31,922 bases of DNA from a virus (IMGVR_UViG_3300042535_000009:1-31922), one strand, 5' to 3'; positions 20,009 to 28,210 are shown, counted from the first letter of the stretch. Notes: generated from the letters alone by a model not told the origin. Program-made: numbers and translations.

Positions 20009-21979
20009 TTAATATAATTTATATGGCGCTATTTGACATCTGCAATTATCAGATCCGAGACATGCCGGATTAACTCTACCTCTTCCAATGTTCAACCCCT
20101 CGCTGTCAAGTTCTTTCTTCGTGAAAGTCAAATTGTCGTATGGTGCGCATTCATCGCAAAGGCTTTTATCAAGTATTGCCGTACAAATGTATTCCTCAAT
20201 AACTTCTTCGCTTGCCTTAAGAGCCTCTCCCCTGCCCTCCGTATACCCATCCTCGACTGCCTGAAATAAGTTTCGCTTATCACCTTTAAATGAGTCCTCA
20301 AAACCCATTACTATTTCATTCACTGACTTCTTTTCAAGGTTGGTCTTTTCAAGTTTATCCTCAATTATAGATTGTATATTGAAAAAAAACTTGTCAGTCA
20401 TGCGCTTGATTGATTTGTTTATAGGTGCTATTTTTGGAGTATCTGCAAGTTTGAAATCCTTTTTCAATTTTGCAAGTTCACTATTTACGTCAGAATATCC
20501 GCGTTGCCAAAGTTTTGCATATAGGCTTGTAAGTTTTGTGACCATTTCAGTTTTATATTCTTGCTTAATCTGAAAGTTAGTCTTTCCACTTTCCTGCAAA
20601 TATCCAGCGACTTGCGATAATGCTCTTACGTATATATCTTGTAATATTTTTTGACTTTCTTCCTGTGCTTCAATATATCCCTCTGTCGCACTTTCCATGC
20701 TGAATACTTCAAGTTCAAACTTTGTAGCCTCTCGGCTTTTCTTCTCGGCTTTCTTAGTTCCCTGTATTACAGATGTATCAACATCAACAATCGGCATTCC
20801 GAATATCTCACGAAAGTATTTTTCATCTTCAGGATTTTTCTGAAATATCATCGAGTCATACATATTACGCATGGTTTGAGATAATTTGAATGTATCAATT
20901 TGTGTGATACTATTGAACTTTAAGACCGGATTTTCTGTAAGATTAGCCCACGGAGTATTAGAAAGTATTACATCATTTAACTGTGCTATATTATCTTCGA
21001 GCACACGCAAAATATAATTTGCCTGTAATTCATACGGTGCTTGATGCGCTTCTGTCGCGGCTCTGCTTCCATTCTGACCAATGCCGGATGTAGAAAACTC
21101 GAGCATCATGCCAAAAAACAACTCACGATTGAAAAACTCTAACAATGGCATGTTGTCCTTTTGTCCTTTAAGCTCTTCAAGCCTTACATTCATCATATCT
21201 TTGTTATATGATATATAGCCGTTTTGCATTGCTGTAATTGTTTGTCCGATTGTTTCAATTCCTGATTGGTCGGATGATGACGGAGTGCCTATCGTCTCAA
21301 TAATCGGTATACCTGCGCCTCTCTGACATGCCCGGACGATTGCAAGCAAGCATTTTTCCTTAGCATCATAAGCCATTGTAAGAGGTCTCAATATTGATTT
21401 TCCTCTTACGTCATTATATTCCATGTTGTATGTAAGCCAGTGTAATACTTGCGTTATGTCGCTTACTGTATCACCTTCCTTAATTTCAACTAATGATGAA
21501 GCACCTTCCGGTATTCTATTTTCATGCTGAATGCCTATGAAGTCGCCATATTCATTATAATAGAACTTTTGAATTGTTTCATTTTGAAAGAAGTTAATTT
21601 TGAACAATCTATTGACAATCTTTCTATTCCATTTATCGCCTTTCGTCCATAGCAATTCACCCATTGACAAGCCATTGAATACAGCCTGCAATAGATGATA
21701 CTTAACGGATTGAAAGTCAAGATTACTCCATACGTAATCAAGATAATCCGCCGCTTCCTGATTTTCCGGTGTATGTTCTATTCTATATTCTGTTTGCAAT
21801 ACTGGCATGACAAGTAAGTTAGAGCATCTCGATATTATAGGCTCTCCATTTCTCATTCTCATGTATGTTTCTTGCTGCTCTTGCCATGACCTATCGTCAA
21901 AATCTGATCTTTGTATATCTCCGGCTGTGATATATATTCCGCTGTTTGTTATAGGTTTGTCTTTTCTGAACTTAGGCAT
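20009..21979 (-). CDS. Portal protein (DUF935 / Mu gp29-like) fused to a MuF-like C-terminal domain (656 aa)
   Basis: Residues about 1-410 fit the Mu gp29 portal class, with RSWQEQQETYMRMRNGEPII near the start, NDVRGKSILRPLTMAYDAKE and a FSTSGIGQNGSRAATEAHQA segment. About 430-656 is helical and ends in CDECAPYDNLTF ... GRVNPACLGSDNCRCQI, a Cys-rich end known from MuF-type minor head proteins and portal-MuF fusions. In Mu itself gp29 and gp30 (F) are separate. The portal is the dodecameric gate for DNA; the MuF part faces the inside or neck. AGGAGGCAAT precedes the ATG. Confidence 0.85.
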   Translation of the reverse strand: MPKFRKDKPITNSGIYITAGDIQRSDFDDRSWQEQQETYMRMRNGEPIISRCSNLLVMPVLQTEYRIEHTPENQEAADYLDYVWSNLDFQSVKYHLLQAVFNGLSMGELLWTKGDKWNRKIVNRLFKINFFQNETIQKFYYNEYGDFIGIQHENRIPEGASSLVEIKEGDTVSDITQVLHWLTYNMEYNDVRGKSILRPLTMAYDAKEKCLLAIVRACQRGAGIPIIETIGTPSSSDQSGIETIGQTITAMQNGYISYNKDMMNVRLEELKGQKDNMPLLEFFNRELFFGMMLEFSTSGIGQNGSRAATEAHQAPYELQANYILRVLEDNIAQLNDVILSNTPWANLTENPVLKFNSITQIDTFKLSQTMRNMYDSMIFQKNPEDEKYFREIFGMPIVDVDTSVIQGTKKAEKKSREATKFELEVFSMESATEGYIEAQEESQKILQDIYVRALSQVAGYLQESGKTNFQIKQEYKTEMVTKLTSLYAKLWQRGYSDVNSELAKLKKDFKLADTPKIAPINKSIKRMTDKFFFNIQSIIEDKLEKTNLEKKSVNEIVMGFEDSFKGDKRNLFQAVEDGYTEGRGEALKASEEVIEEYICTAILDKSLCDECAPYDNLTFTKKELDSEGLNIGRGRVNPACLGSDNCRCQIAPYKLY

Positions 21980-21987
21980 ATTGCCTC

Positions 21988-22818
21988 CTAATCTATTAGA
22001 TTTTCATAGAAATACGATAATTGTAATGCTCCCCTATATTCATTGAGGCTATTAACAATTCCTTGTAATATTGGGTCGTCGTTCTTAACTCTGCGTTTTG
22101 CTTCGTTATAAGCCTCTTCGATCTGCTTAACATCCGGCTGCGTTCTAATCCAGTTCAGTGTATCAATGATTGCATAATTTGTTGAGTTTTCTCCGAGTAA
22201 TTTTTCATATTCCATAAGTCTTTCATTAAAGTTATGCCATACGTATTTTAATCTTGATTGTACTTTCTTAGCATTGTTCTTAGGCTCATATCCATATAGT
22301 TTATGATTGCTATATATTTCTGAATCCTCTGGTATACTGAAATGGATATTCTCGGTCTGAGTCAAAATATTACACCAGTACTCTATACATGGCATTTCAT
22401 ACAAATATTCATGATCAAATGAAAGTAATATTCGGTTAAGTTCAATTTCCTTATATCCTTGCATTGCAGCATAGACAATCATATATGCAAAAGTCGACGT
22501 AAAGAACTTTCTGCCCTTGACATATTTTATCATGTCTTCAAGTGGAAACTCTCTTACATCATCTATTATTCCAGACCAATCGTCATATATTGACTGTACC
22601 ATTGAAGGTGTTTTGTATCGGTTGTAATCAAACTGAACTTTCTTTTTGTCAAGAATGCCTCTTATCACATCAACTTTATGAAGTTCAAAGCCCAAGTCTA
22701 TCCGTTCGGTTTTGTCTGCATAACTATCCGCAAAGCATGAGCCTGTCGCCCAAATGTCATTAGTCCAATCAGGGTCTTTGCATGAAACACCTGTTCCGAG
22801 TATTGTAAGTTTTTTCAT
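21988..22818 (-). CDS. Rossmann-like phage protein near terminase, unknown function (276 aa)
   Basis: The start KKLTILGTGVSCKDPDWTND with IWATGSCFADSYADKTERID and FELHKV resembles a recurring phage family with a glycine-rich nucleotide-type loop (GTG) and a conserved 'IDLGFELH' segment. I know these from near terminase and portal genes without a firm function; some are compared to glycosyltransferase-like or DUF115-like folds. The C-terminal third is helical (AIIDTLNWIRTQPDVKQIEE). It is coupled to the preceding zinc-finger gene by ATGA. A DNA- or sugar-modifying role is possible but not shown. Confidence 0.55.
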   Translation of the reverse strand: MKKLTILGTGVSCKDPDWTNDIWATGSCFADSYADKTERIDLGFELHKVDVIRGILDKKKVQFDYNRYKTPSMVQSIYDDWSGIIDDVREFPLEDMIKYVKGRKFFTSTFAYMIVYAAMQGYKEIELNRILLSFDHEYLYEMPCIEYWCNILTQTENIHFSIPEDSEIYSNHKLYGYEPKNNAKKVQSRLKYVWHNFNERLMEYEKLLGENSTNYAIIDTLNWIRTQPDVKQIEEAYNEAKRRVKNDDPILQGIVNSLNEYRGALQLSYFYENLID

Positions 22819-22955
22819 TTCTTCTTTTGCTCCATAAAGTTTTTTAATATATTTTTCTTCAAATCATAATAATGAGTAAAGCACAATGGATATTTCATAC
22901 CTAACATCTTGATAATATCAATAGCCTTTTTTTCACACAAAAAACAAGTTTTCAT
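22815..22955 (-). CDS. Small zinc-finger-like protein between terminase and Rossmann-like gene (46 aa)
   Basis: Cys4-x2-Cys7 (CFLC) and Cys25-x2-His28 (CFTH) are spaced for one zinc site. The rest is basic and helical (YYDLKKNILKNFMEQKKK). The ATG overlaps the terminase stop and the stop overlaps the next start, both as ATGA, so it is locked into the packaging operon. It may be a DNA-binding partner in packaging; not recognised in known phages. Confidence 0.6.
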   Translation of the reverse strand: MKTCFLCEKKAIDIIKMLGMKYPLCFTHYYDLKKNILKNFMEQKKK

Positions 22956-24241
22956 AACTTCATCCTTGTATTAATATTGACCGCCTTGACAAACATTCCA
23001 CCTTCGGATTTGTACAACTCGCGTAAAATCGAAGCAAGGCTATCCGGCGCATCAATCAATCCCCCGCCTTCCTGATAATATACAATTTGTTCTAAGTATT
23101 CCGGTTGACAATCATCTGCAAAAAACAAACGGGGCGACAACTTATGAATCCAATGTGTTATTTTATAATGTTTGTTCTCTTTTTCATTGATCGCCCTCGT
23201 CAATGGGAATCTTTTGTTTATTTCACCATGTGACAGTCCATGATCGCCATTCGCTTCACAGTATAGCATAATACAGTTGTATTGACTACATATATCTACA
23301 ATTTTTTGATATAGATTTGTAATGTTTTCACGCCATACGAAGCCCTTAATGGTTATAGTTTTATCAGGATTTTCTTCAAGCAATGTCAAAGCCGTTGTAC
23401 AGTCGCCAGAATAAGCAGGATCCAGATACGCACTACAAGTGAGTTTTTCATCCCATGCCTTGAACTTAGGCTCAATCAACTGATCGCTATCGGCTATATG
23501 CTGTAGTAGATAGTTTGCGGCGTATAGACTATTTCCGTTTGTTTTTCTTAATTCCGCTATGATTTCAGGCGTAAAATCTGGATCATCAACGCTTCCAATC
23601 GGGTATTTTCTCGGCTCCGGTAGTATTGTAAAAGCATCATCTCTATGCCAAGGTGTACCTGTTGCGATTATAGTTCCTCCGACGGTCTTAATATTTGATA
23701 ATTCCCTTATATAATTCTTTGTACTTTCTCTTTCTGCAGGCGAATATCGGTCTTTTTCAGTAACTATATCGTCTATACAAATCTTGTCAAAATGGGCACC
23801 GGTTATATTACCGCCTTTTCCATATGCCTCAATATTGAACTCTTTTGATATCCGGACCTTAGTCGGTAGGTTAATACGCTTTTGATTCCAGTCTGTCAAC
23901 TCAAAAGGGGTATTAAATACCTCGCTATAAATGTATTTCAACTTTTCAGATAGGTAATGTCTGGTAATTTCCTGTAATATACTTATTGCTCCAGTTTCAC
24001 TTTTACGTATAATTGCAATAAGTGTATCCGGAAAGTATAATAACCTCCATATCGTTCCAACTACTAATATCGACGTGGTTTTCTTGCTATTCCTATACGC
24101 CTGTAGAGTTACGTCCGTATCTGAAAGCCAGCATTTTTTAATCCAGTCATTATGATGTTTCATTAATTTATCATAGCCGAGTATATGCCCTAAGATAATA
24201 GGATTTTCCGCTATGTCATCAATAAGGACTTTGTTAATCAA
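22952..24241 (-). CDS. terL: Terminase large subunit (429 aa)
   Basis: The ATPase part has an unusual Walker A-like segment (AYRNSKKTT, about 48-56), Walker B ICIDD (154-158) and the coupling motif ATGTPW (193-198). The nuclease part shows AYLDPAYSGD (271-280, Asp274), YCEANGD (327-333, Glu329) and DAPDS (397-401), the RNase-H-like metal residues. It pumps DNA into the head through the portal and cuts it. Length is typical of compact TerL. It follows the small-subunit candidate with a four-base overlap. The Walker A lacks the usual Gly before Lys-Thr. Confidence 0.92.
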   Translation of the reverse strand: MINKVLIDDIAENPIILGHILGYDKLMKHHNDWIKKCWLSDTDVTLQAYRNSKKTTSILVVGTIWRLLYFPDTLIAIIRKSETGAISILQEITRHYLSEKLKYIYSEVFNTPFELTDWNQKRINLPTKVRISKEFNIEAYGKGGNITGAHFDKICIDDIVTEKDRYSPAERESTKNYIRELSNIKTVGGTIIATGTPWHRDDAFTILPEPRKYPIGSVDDPDFTPEIIAELRKTNGNSLYAANYLLQHIADSDQLIEPKFKAWDEKLTCSAYLDPAYSGDCTTALTLLEENPDKTITIKGFVWRENITNLYQKIVDICSQYNCIMLYCEANGDHGLSHGEINKRFPLTRAINEKENKHYKITHWIHKLSPRLFFADDCQPEYLEQIVYYQEGGGLIDAPDSLASILRELYKSEGGMFVKAVNINTRMKL

Positions 24242-24525
24242 AGTTTTTCCTTCGCTTTTTGTATAGCGTCTGATATGGCTTGTTTTGTCTCATTATCAAT
24301 ATTAAGTGATAAGTCAACTTTTTCCGTCTCTTTGCCATATACCCATTCTTTACACGCTTGCCAAAATTGGAAATTACCCTTTTTCATTTGATCTTCAATA
24401 ATCGGCAAGTTATCATTAAAGTATTGCTTTAACTTAATTTTATACTTCTTAACTCGTTTGCTTTCATTTGGGGGTTGATGTTCCGATGTAAACCTATTTT
24501 CAGGTGAAGGATTTTTATTACTCAT
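24238..24525 (-). CDS. Candidate terminase small subunit (95 aa)
   Basis: The polar N-terminus SNKNPSPENRFTSEHQPPNE resembles the start of DUF5681-like proteins beside terminases. A basic helical part follows (SKRVKKYKIKLKQYF), then FWQACKEWVYGKETEKV and a charged C-terminal helix. It overlaps terL by four bases. Small subunits recognise the packaging site and regulate TerL. It is short for the class (usually 130-200 residues), and a clear helix-turn-helix is not visible. Its ribosome site is weak, so it may be coupled. Call by position and partial pattern. Confidence 0.55.
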   Translation of the reverse strand: MSNKNPSPENRFTSEHQPPNESKRVKKYKIKLKQYFNDNLPIIEDQMKKGNFQFWQACKEWVYGKETEKVDLSLNIDNETKQAISDAIQKAKEKL

Positions 24526-24549
24526 CCCGTATTTTTTCCGTTTTTTTTA

Positions 24550-24732
24550 TTAACTTTCATATAGTTTCCTACTCACGTATACGGACTTTTTATGCGCTTT
24601 TACATCCGCGTAGTCGTTTACCTCATCGGTAACGCTCCATAGTTCTTCGGCGCATTTTTGAAGGTCGCGAGCGTTCCAATAGTCTACACACCGCTTTAAC
24701 ATGTTTTCAATCAATTTTTCTTGTTTTGTCAT
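24550..24732 (-). CDS. Small helical hypothetical protein (60 aa)
   Basis: MTKQEKLIENMLKRCVDYWN..., a charged helical protein with acidic middle (AEELWSVTDEVNDYAD) and basic ends. It is the first gene before TerS on the packaging side. A promoter directly upstream would start transcription only about one base before its ATG, so it may be translated from a leaderless message or from a longer transcript. No known family. It might be a terminase-associated regulator by place. Confidence 0.5.
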   Translation of the reverse strand: MTKQEKLIENMLKRCVDYWNARDLQKCAEELWSVTDEVNDYADVKAHKKSVYVSRKLYES

Positions 24733-24739
24733 TTATTCC

Positions 24740-24768
24740 ACATTAGCATATTATACGCTTCCTGTCAA
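24740..24768 (-). promoter_or_regulatory. Promoter upstream of the packaging genes
   Basis: On the minus strand TTGACA (24763-24768) and TAATGT (24740-24745) are 17 bases apart. The predicted start is near 24733, next to the ATG of the 60-residue gene (24732). It would read into TerS, TerL and the head genes. The -35 overlaps the end of the upstream gene. Confidence 0.55.
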
Positions 24769-24950
24769 GTATTATTTTTGATTTCAAGTATTTTATTCCA
24801 TATTTGTTTTAATTGATCTATTGATAAATCATCTAAACACCACAAATCATCGGGATTTATTCGTAATGTCTTAAATATACTCTTTTTTTTAGATAAAATT
24901 AAATATTCCTGATTTATTAAATCAATAATTATCTTCTTGCTCTCACCCAT
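24765..24950 (-). CDS. Small helical hypothetical protein (61 aa)
   Basis: MGESKKIIIDLINQEYLILS... is a helical protein with a leucine-rich end (LSIDQLKQIWNKILEIKN). AAAGGCAGAT lies before the ATG. It overlaps the preceding 64-residue gene by 22 bases. No domain is recognised. It closes the early/accessory operon just before the packaging promoter. Confidence 0.5.
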   Translation of the reverse strand: MGESKKIIIDLINQEYLILSKKKSIFKTLRINPDDLWCLDDLSIDQLKQIWNKILEIKNNT

Positions 24951-25123
24951 ATATCTGCCTTTACATATTTCCTTTTAAACCATGATTTAGTTTCTTCTTT
25001 TTTCTCACCGTTTTCATTTTCAAAAATAACAATGCCTTTTTGTTTATTTATACTTAAAACTTTATAGTTTTTATTTTCAAGAATATTAGTGTATAATTCA
25101 TTTATAAATATTTTATTACTCAT
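24929..25123 (-). CDS. Small basic hypothetical protein (64 aa)
   Basis: It begins MSNKIFINELYTNILENKNY and its second half forms a small beta-rich basic domain (VIFENENGEKKEETKSWFKR). AAGGCTTAAAT gives a good ribosome site. It could be a compact nucleic-acid-binding fold, but no family is recognised. It follows the 54-residue zinc-ribbon gene closely and overlaps the next gene by 22 bases. Confidence 0.5.
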   Translation of the reverse strand: MSNKIFINELYTNILENKNYKVLSINKQKGIVIFENENGEKKEETKSWFKRKYVKADIWVRARR

Positions 25124-25138
25124 ATTTAAGCCTTATTT

Positions 25139-25303
25139 TCATAACCCAATAACACTCAATTTTTCTTTATCCGTCAACTTAATTCCCTTACATTCTTTAA
25201 TTATTATTTCTTGACACCCCTTACAATAGATATAATCAAATTGAATAAGCGGATGAACTTTTTCATAGTCTTTCTCACATCGCGGACAGATTGTCGTTTT
25301 CAT
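25139..25303 (-). CDS. Small zinc-ribbon protein (54 aa)
   Basis: Two knuckles, C6-x2-C9 (CPRC) and C27-x2-C30 (CKGC), with a further Cys at 38, make a clear zinc ribbon. The first half, TTICPRCEKDYEKVHPLIQF, resembles the ribbons of many small phage proteins. AAGGATAAACG stands before the ATG. It probably binds nucleic acid or a partner protein. Confidence 0.6.
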   Translation of the reverse strand: MKTTICPRCEKDYEKVHPLIQFDYIYCKGCQEIIIKECKGIKLTDKEKLSVIGL

Positions 25304-25334
25304 ATTCGTTTATCCTTGTTATTATTTATTAACT

Positions 25335-25538
25335 TCACTTATCAGCATCTTCATCCCCTAATAAATCATCCATGTTGTCCGTATTATACAAAACATTTCC
25401 ACATGCTATATATTTTTCATATTGTGCAATCCAAAATATATATGACGGATAATCTTTTTCTTGTATGCTGGTTAATATTTTATAACGCATTTCCTTAATG
25501 ATGCCTTTGTCAAGGGTTACGCTTTCATGATCTTTCAT
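25335..25538 (-). CDS. Small acidic hypothetical protein (67 aa)
   Basis: A 67-residue protein with a helical middle (GIIKEMRYKILTSIQEKDYP), aromatic-rich centre and an acidic end (DNMDDLLGDEDADK). AGGAAGTAAAC provides a ribosome site. Acidic tails on small phage proteins are often seen in inhibitors or DNA mimics, but that cannot be claimed here. No family recognised. Confidence 0.5.
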   Translation of the reverse strand: MKDHESVTLDKGIIKEMRYKILTSIQEKDYPSYIFWIAQYEKYIACGNVLYNTDNMDDLLGDEDADK

Positions 25539-25548
25539 TGTTTACTTC

Positions 25549-25755
25549 CTAATATACATTGCCTTGATATAATGTCCCTGTAAATTCATTTCCTATCATT
25601 TGATAACCAAAAAATAAATACTTTTTAACCATCCTAAATTTACCCTCAACTGGATTGCCATCATATTTATGATTTAGCATAGTCGGCGTGCATAATCCAA
25701 TATGTGAAGAATATATTTTCATTTTTGGCATGAGCATATCAGCATCACAATTCAT
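25549..25755 (-). CDS. Small hypothetical protein coupled to the phosphoesterase (68 aa)
   Basis: MNCDADMLMPKMKIYSSHIG... then a short beta-rich part (VKKYLFFGYQMIGNEFTGTL). The ATG overlaps the stop of the phosphoesterase gene (ATGA), so the two are made together. There is no recognised domain. It might be a small partner or an unrelated accessory protein. Confidence 0.5.
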   Translation of the reverse strand: MNCDADMLMPKMKIYSSHIGLCTPTMLNHKYDGNPVEGKFRMVKKYLFFGYQMIGNEFTGTLYQGNVY

Positions 25756-26438
25756 ATTTTGATCTCCACTCGCTTCCCTAAATCAAGGGGTATCCAAATT
25801 GGTAACCTTCCACGATCGCATATAACCCCCGCTCCAAGCGTAGGTCTTACCGGGAACTTATGATACTTCATCGCGTAGGTATCTATGTCTATAAGACACC
25901 CGACGTTAAATCCATAAATCAAGTCTATCATCGATGCACTCCATTGTATGCCCGCAAAACTATGGCTATGCCCAGATACCGTAGACATCCTGTTAGACTG
26001 CGCCAGTTTGAAGGCGGCATTTGCTCCGGTATAAATCCCATGCTGAAAAAGAACGTCAAATGCCCTCCATGTTTCTTGCCATTTCCACGTATTAGGAATA
26101 TCAAACACGTCATTAAGAGCCTTTAAATACCTAAAGGATATTCCGCTTTTCAATGCCTTTCGCCTTAATCTTAGGTCATGATTGCCATAACAGATATACA
26201 TTTCGGGAAAAGCTTTTATCCATCCCTTTATTTGATCTCTTGCCTTTTCAGTTTCCGTACCGCCCGACAATCCATCCGGGTCATGGTCATAATCGCTTAG
26301 TGCATATAAATCAAATATATCACCTATTGAAATAACTTTAGTACATTTATAATCATTGTATATTTTTATACAATGTGAAAGTGCCTTTTTATGCGTAAAT
26401 GGATGATGTAAATCTGGTATAACAAGGATATTAGACAT
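25752..26438 (-). CDS. Metallophosphoesterase (calcineurin-like), 228 aa
   Basis: All core metal motifs are visible in order: DLHHP (9-13), GDIFD (39-43), GNHD (85-88), FQHG (131-134) and GHSH (156-159). Such enzymes use two metal ions to cut phosphomonoesters or phosphodiesters; phage members include phosphatases and nuclease-like repair enzymes. The substrate is not evident. It overlaps the deoxyribosyltransferase-like gene before it by one base, so both may serve nucleotide metabolism during infection. Length is normal for a single domain, without an extra cap. Confidence 0.88.
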   Translation of the reverse strand: MSNILVIPDLHHPFTHKKALSHCIKIYNDYKCTKVISIGDIFDLYALSDYDHDPDGLSGGTETEKARDQIKGWIKAFPEMYICYGNHDLRLRRKALKSGISFRYLKALNDVFDIPNTWKWQETWRAFDVLFQHGIYTGANAAFKLAQSNRMSTVSGHSHSFAGIQWSASMIDLIYGFNVGCLIDIDTYAMKYHKFPVRPTLGAGVICDRGRLPIWIPLDLGKRVEIKI

Positions 26439-26764
26439 TATTTGTCCTTATAATAGTCATCTAAATCATTGATATTATAAAATATAGGTTTTTTTAACAT
26501 TACCATACGATTTAATTCTTTATCCGCGCCTCGACTTTCACCCGGTAGTCGAAGTAAACAGTCGCATTTATCAAGCCAATACATGTCAATTTCAAGCCAT
26601 TTATCATAAGATAGTCTATAAAGCTGATTTATATAATGACTGGTTAAGGGGGCGAAAGGATAATACCCACGCTTAACCAGTTTATTATATACTTGAAATG
26701 ATGCTTTTACATTATCAATTTTGCTACCAATTGAGTAAGGCGACGCTATATATACGCTTATCAT
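26438..26764 (-). CDS. Nucleoside 2-deoxyribosyltransferase-like protein (DUF4406/DUF1937 type, 108 aa)
   Basis: The start VYIASPYSIG (4-13) and the motif GESRGADKE (75-83) are the substrate and catalytic-Glu parts of the deoxyribosyltransferase-like fold. Proteins of this group move or cleave the base-sugar bond of nucleotides; many phage members are unstudied. Length is typical. The middle segment WLEIDMYWLDKCDCLLRLPG keeps the usual pattern of a surveillance helix and strand. It lies between DUF3310 and the phosphoesterase, so a role in nucleotide turnover is plausible. Confidence 0.78.
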   Translation of the reverse strand: MISVYIASPYSIGSKIDNVKASFQVYNKLVKRGYYPFAPLTSHYINQLYRLSYDKWLEIDMYWLDKCDCLLRLPGESRGADKELNRMVMLKKPIFYNINDLDDYYKDK

Positions 26765-27135
26765 TTCTTACCTTCAATATATTTAATCTCGTTATTCAGG
26801 CATTCGATAGCCTTTTTTAGATCTTGAATCTCATTATCTTTTTTCCCAGATCGCCAGATATATTTTATCGCACATCCTTTGTTAAAATCGAAGTGCGAAA
26901 CAACATCTTTACATTCAATGCCTTTTATCCATGTGTAATGAGATGGATTTTTAACGACATCATCAACAATGTCATGAATTATATTTTTATCTATAGATCC
27001 TTTTTGTTCATACTTTTTTATAGTTCTATTTTTCCCGCCCGTTATATCTGATAAGTCACTATCATAACAAAGATTATCGTCAGTATTATGATATATTGCT
27101 CGGCTTTGTAACTCTTTTTGTTTTCGCTCTTTCAT
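26761..27135 (-). CDS. DUF3310 protein (phage nucleotide-kinase-labelled family), 124 aa
   Basis: Residues 63-120 match DUF3310: NPSHYTWIKGIECKDVV, then NKGCAIKYIWRSGKK and DLKKAIECLNNEI. The family is widespread in phages and sometimes called 'nucleotide kinase', though it lacks a P-loop and its activity is unclear. The N-terminal 60 residues are a polar extension with no known domain. It is coupled by ATGA on both sides within the accessory operon. Confidence 0.85.
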   Translation of the reverse strand: MKERKQKELQSRAIYHNTDDNLCYDSDLSDITGGKNRTIKKYEQKGSIDKNIIHDIVDDVVKNPSHYTWIKGIECKDVVSHFDFNKGCAIKYIWRSGKKDNEIQDLKKAIECLNNEIKYIEGKK

Positions 27136-27368
27136 TCTATCACCTCAAAACTTCGTAAATCCGCTCGCTTTAAATGCTCCATGCCGAATTTATTAAGACT
27201 TTCAAATAATTTTAATCCTTCACAGTCTTCAATATACAAAATATTTTCCACAAAGTCAACATCTTTTTTGTTTTCTTCATCAAGTATATTTTCTACAAAG
27301 TTAATAATGATAGTATCATTGGGATGATGCGTACGATCATTAGCGTTATAGTTTAGTTTTATTTTCAT
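27132..27368 (-). CDS. Hypothetical protein with internal duplication (78 aa)
   Basis: It starts MKIKLNYNANDRTHHPNDTI and contains FVENIL twice, 17 residues apart (INFVENILDEE and VDFVENILYIE), so a short segment has been duplicated. AGAGGCACT lies before the ATG. The remainder is charged and probably helical. Family not recognised. It overlaps the DUF3310 gene by four bases and the 81-residue gene by 23. Confidence 0.5.
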   Translation of the reverse strand: MKIKLNYNANDRTHHPNDTIIINFVENILDEENKKDVDFVENILYIEDCEGLKLFESLNKFGMEHLKRADLRSFEVIE

Positions 27369-27591
27369 AGTGCCTCTTTTCTCTAATAGCCTTCTTTATA
27401 GATCTAATAAATGTTCGTTTCATTTCTTCGAATAGACACGCAATAATAAAAAGTTGGCAATGATAAGTATTATAAACATAAAAAGGCTTTTTATAGAACA
27501 GACATCGACAATATTTAGATATAAGTTTTCTTTGAATATATAATACTGTTAACCAATGTATCTCACGATTTAACCTTTTATTTGTTTTCAT
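27346..27591 (-). CDS. Basic hypothetical protein (81 aa)
   Basis: A strongly basic protein, MKTNKRLNREIHWLTVLYIQ..., with several Cys, Tyr and Phe residues in the middle (SKYCRCLFYKKPFYVY) and a basic helical end (RSIKKAIREKRHYE). It fits exactly between HNH and the next gene, with ATGA overlap at its start. It may bind nucleic acid by its charge. The coding case is weaker than for its neighbours. Confidence 0.45.
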   Translation of the reverse strand: MKTNKRLNREIHWLTVLYIQRKLISKYCRCLFYKKPFYVYNTYHCQLFIIACLFEEMKRTFIRSIKKAIREKRHYENKTKL

Positions 27592-27884
27592 TGATACCGC
27601 CTTTTGCTTAACAAATCCATCAATATTTTTTCTTCAAGTTTTGAACATTCTACAGGGTTATTATCAATATTACATTTTGAATTACAAGCGAGTGAGCATA
27701 CAGATGTTAAATTGAACGGATGATTGATGATTATATCACCGTACTTTTTAATATTCATTTTACTTTTTGATATGCCATGTGCTAATTGAGTCGCAGGCTT
27801 TCCGCATATTTGACAAGTCCAGTTATCACGTTCGAATATGGTTCGCATTTTTTCGTTTATTGTAAACTTTTGCCTTTCGGTCAT
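27588..27884 (-). CDS. HNH endonuclease-like protein (98 aa)
   Basis: The zinc-bracketed HNH pattern is visible: C24-x2-C27 (CQIC), AH at 35-36 as the first catalytic His, H55 with N58 (HPFN), and C63/C67 (CSLAC). HNH enzymes nick or cut DNA; near terminase they can help packaging, while small ones elsewhere may be homing or restriction-like. Here it is next to RusA and away from terminase. The domain is compact and the core appears complete. It is coupled to RusA by ATGA. Confidence 0.8.
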   Translation of the reverse strand: MTERQKFTINEKMRTIFERDNWTCQICGKPATQLAHGISKSKMNIKKYGDIIINHPFNLTSVCSLACNSKCNIDNNPVECSKLEEKILMDLLSKRRYQ

Positions 27885-28210
27885 AATTCAATTACCTCAA
27901 ACCAATTACTATCTGATACATTGACCTCTACGCATTTAACATATTTCCGGCTATCATCAATCAATATACCCGAGTATTTTATTCCGTCAATAACCATTTT
28001 TACCATAAAAAAATTGTTATCCGTATCGAAGGAATTCATAAACCCAAATATTATTTTACATTTCTTTTTTATTTTTGGCAAGTTATTTTTCTTCACGAGA
28101 TACCATATTTCATTATGGTATCTTTTTGCAAGATCATTGCGCTTTTTCCAATGCATACCGGAATATATTTGATTAGACGATATTTTTGGTAGGTCAAAAA
28201 ATATTTTCAT
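27881..28210 (-). CDS. rusA: RusA-like Holliday junction resolvase (109 aa)
   Basis: The typical start IFFDLPKISSNQIYSGMHWK (SNQ-Y plus HW..R) and the acidic residues D62 and D64 (FDTDN), K71, and D85-D86 (GILIDD) fit RusA. RusA dimers cut four-way DNA junctions during recombination or to clear branches before packaging. Length is normal (about 110-130). It overlaps the HNH gene and the following 48-residue gene by ATGA on each side. Confidence 0.82.
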   Translation of the reverse strand: MKIFFDLPKISSNQIYSGMHWKKRNDLAKRYHNEIWYLVKKNNLPKIKKKCKIIFGFMNSFDTDNNFFMVKMVIDGIKYSGILIDDSRKYVKCVEVNVSDSNWFEVIEL

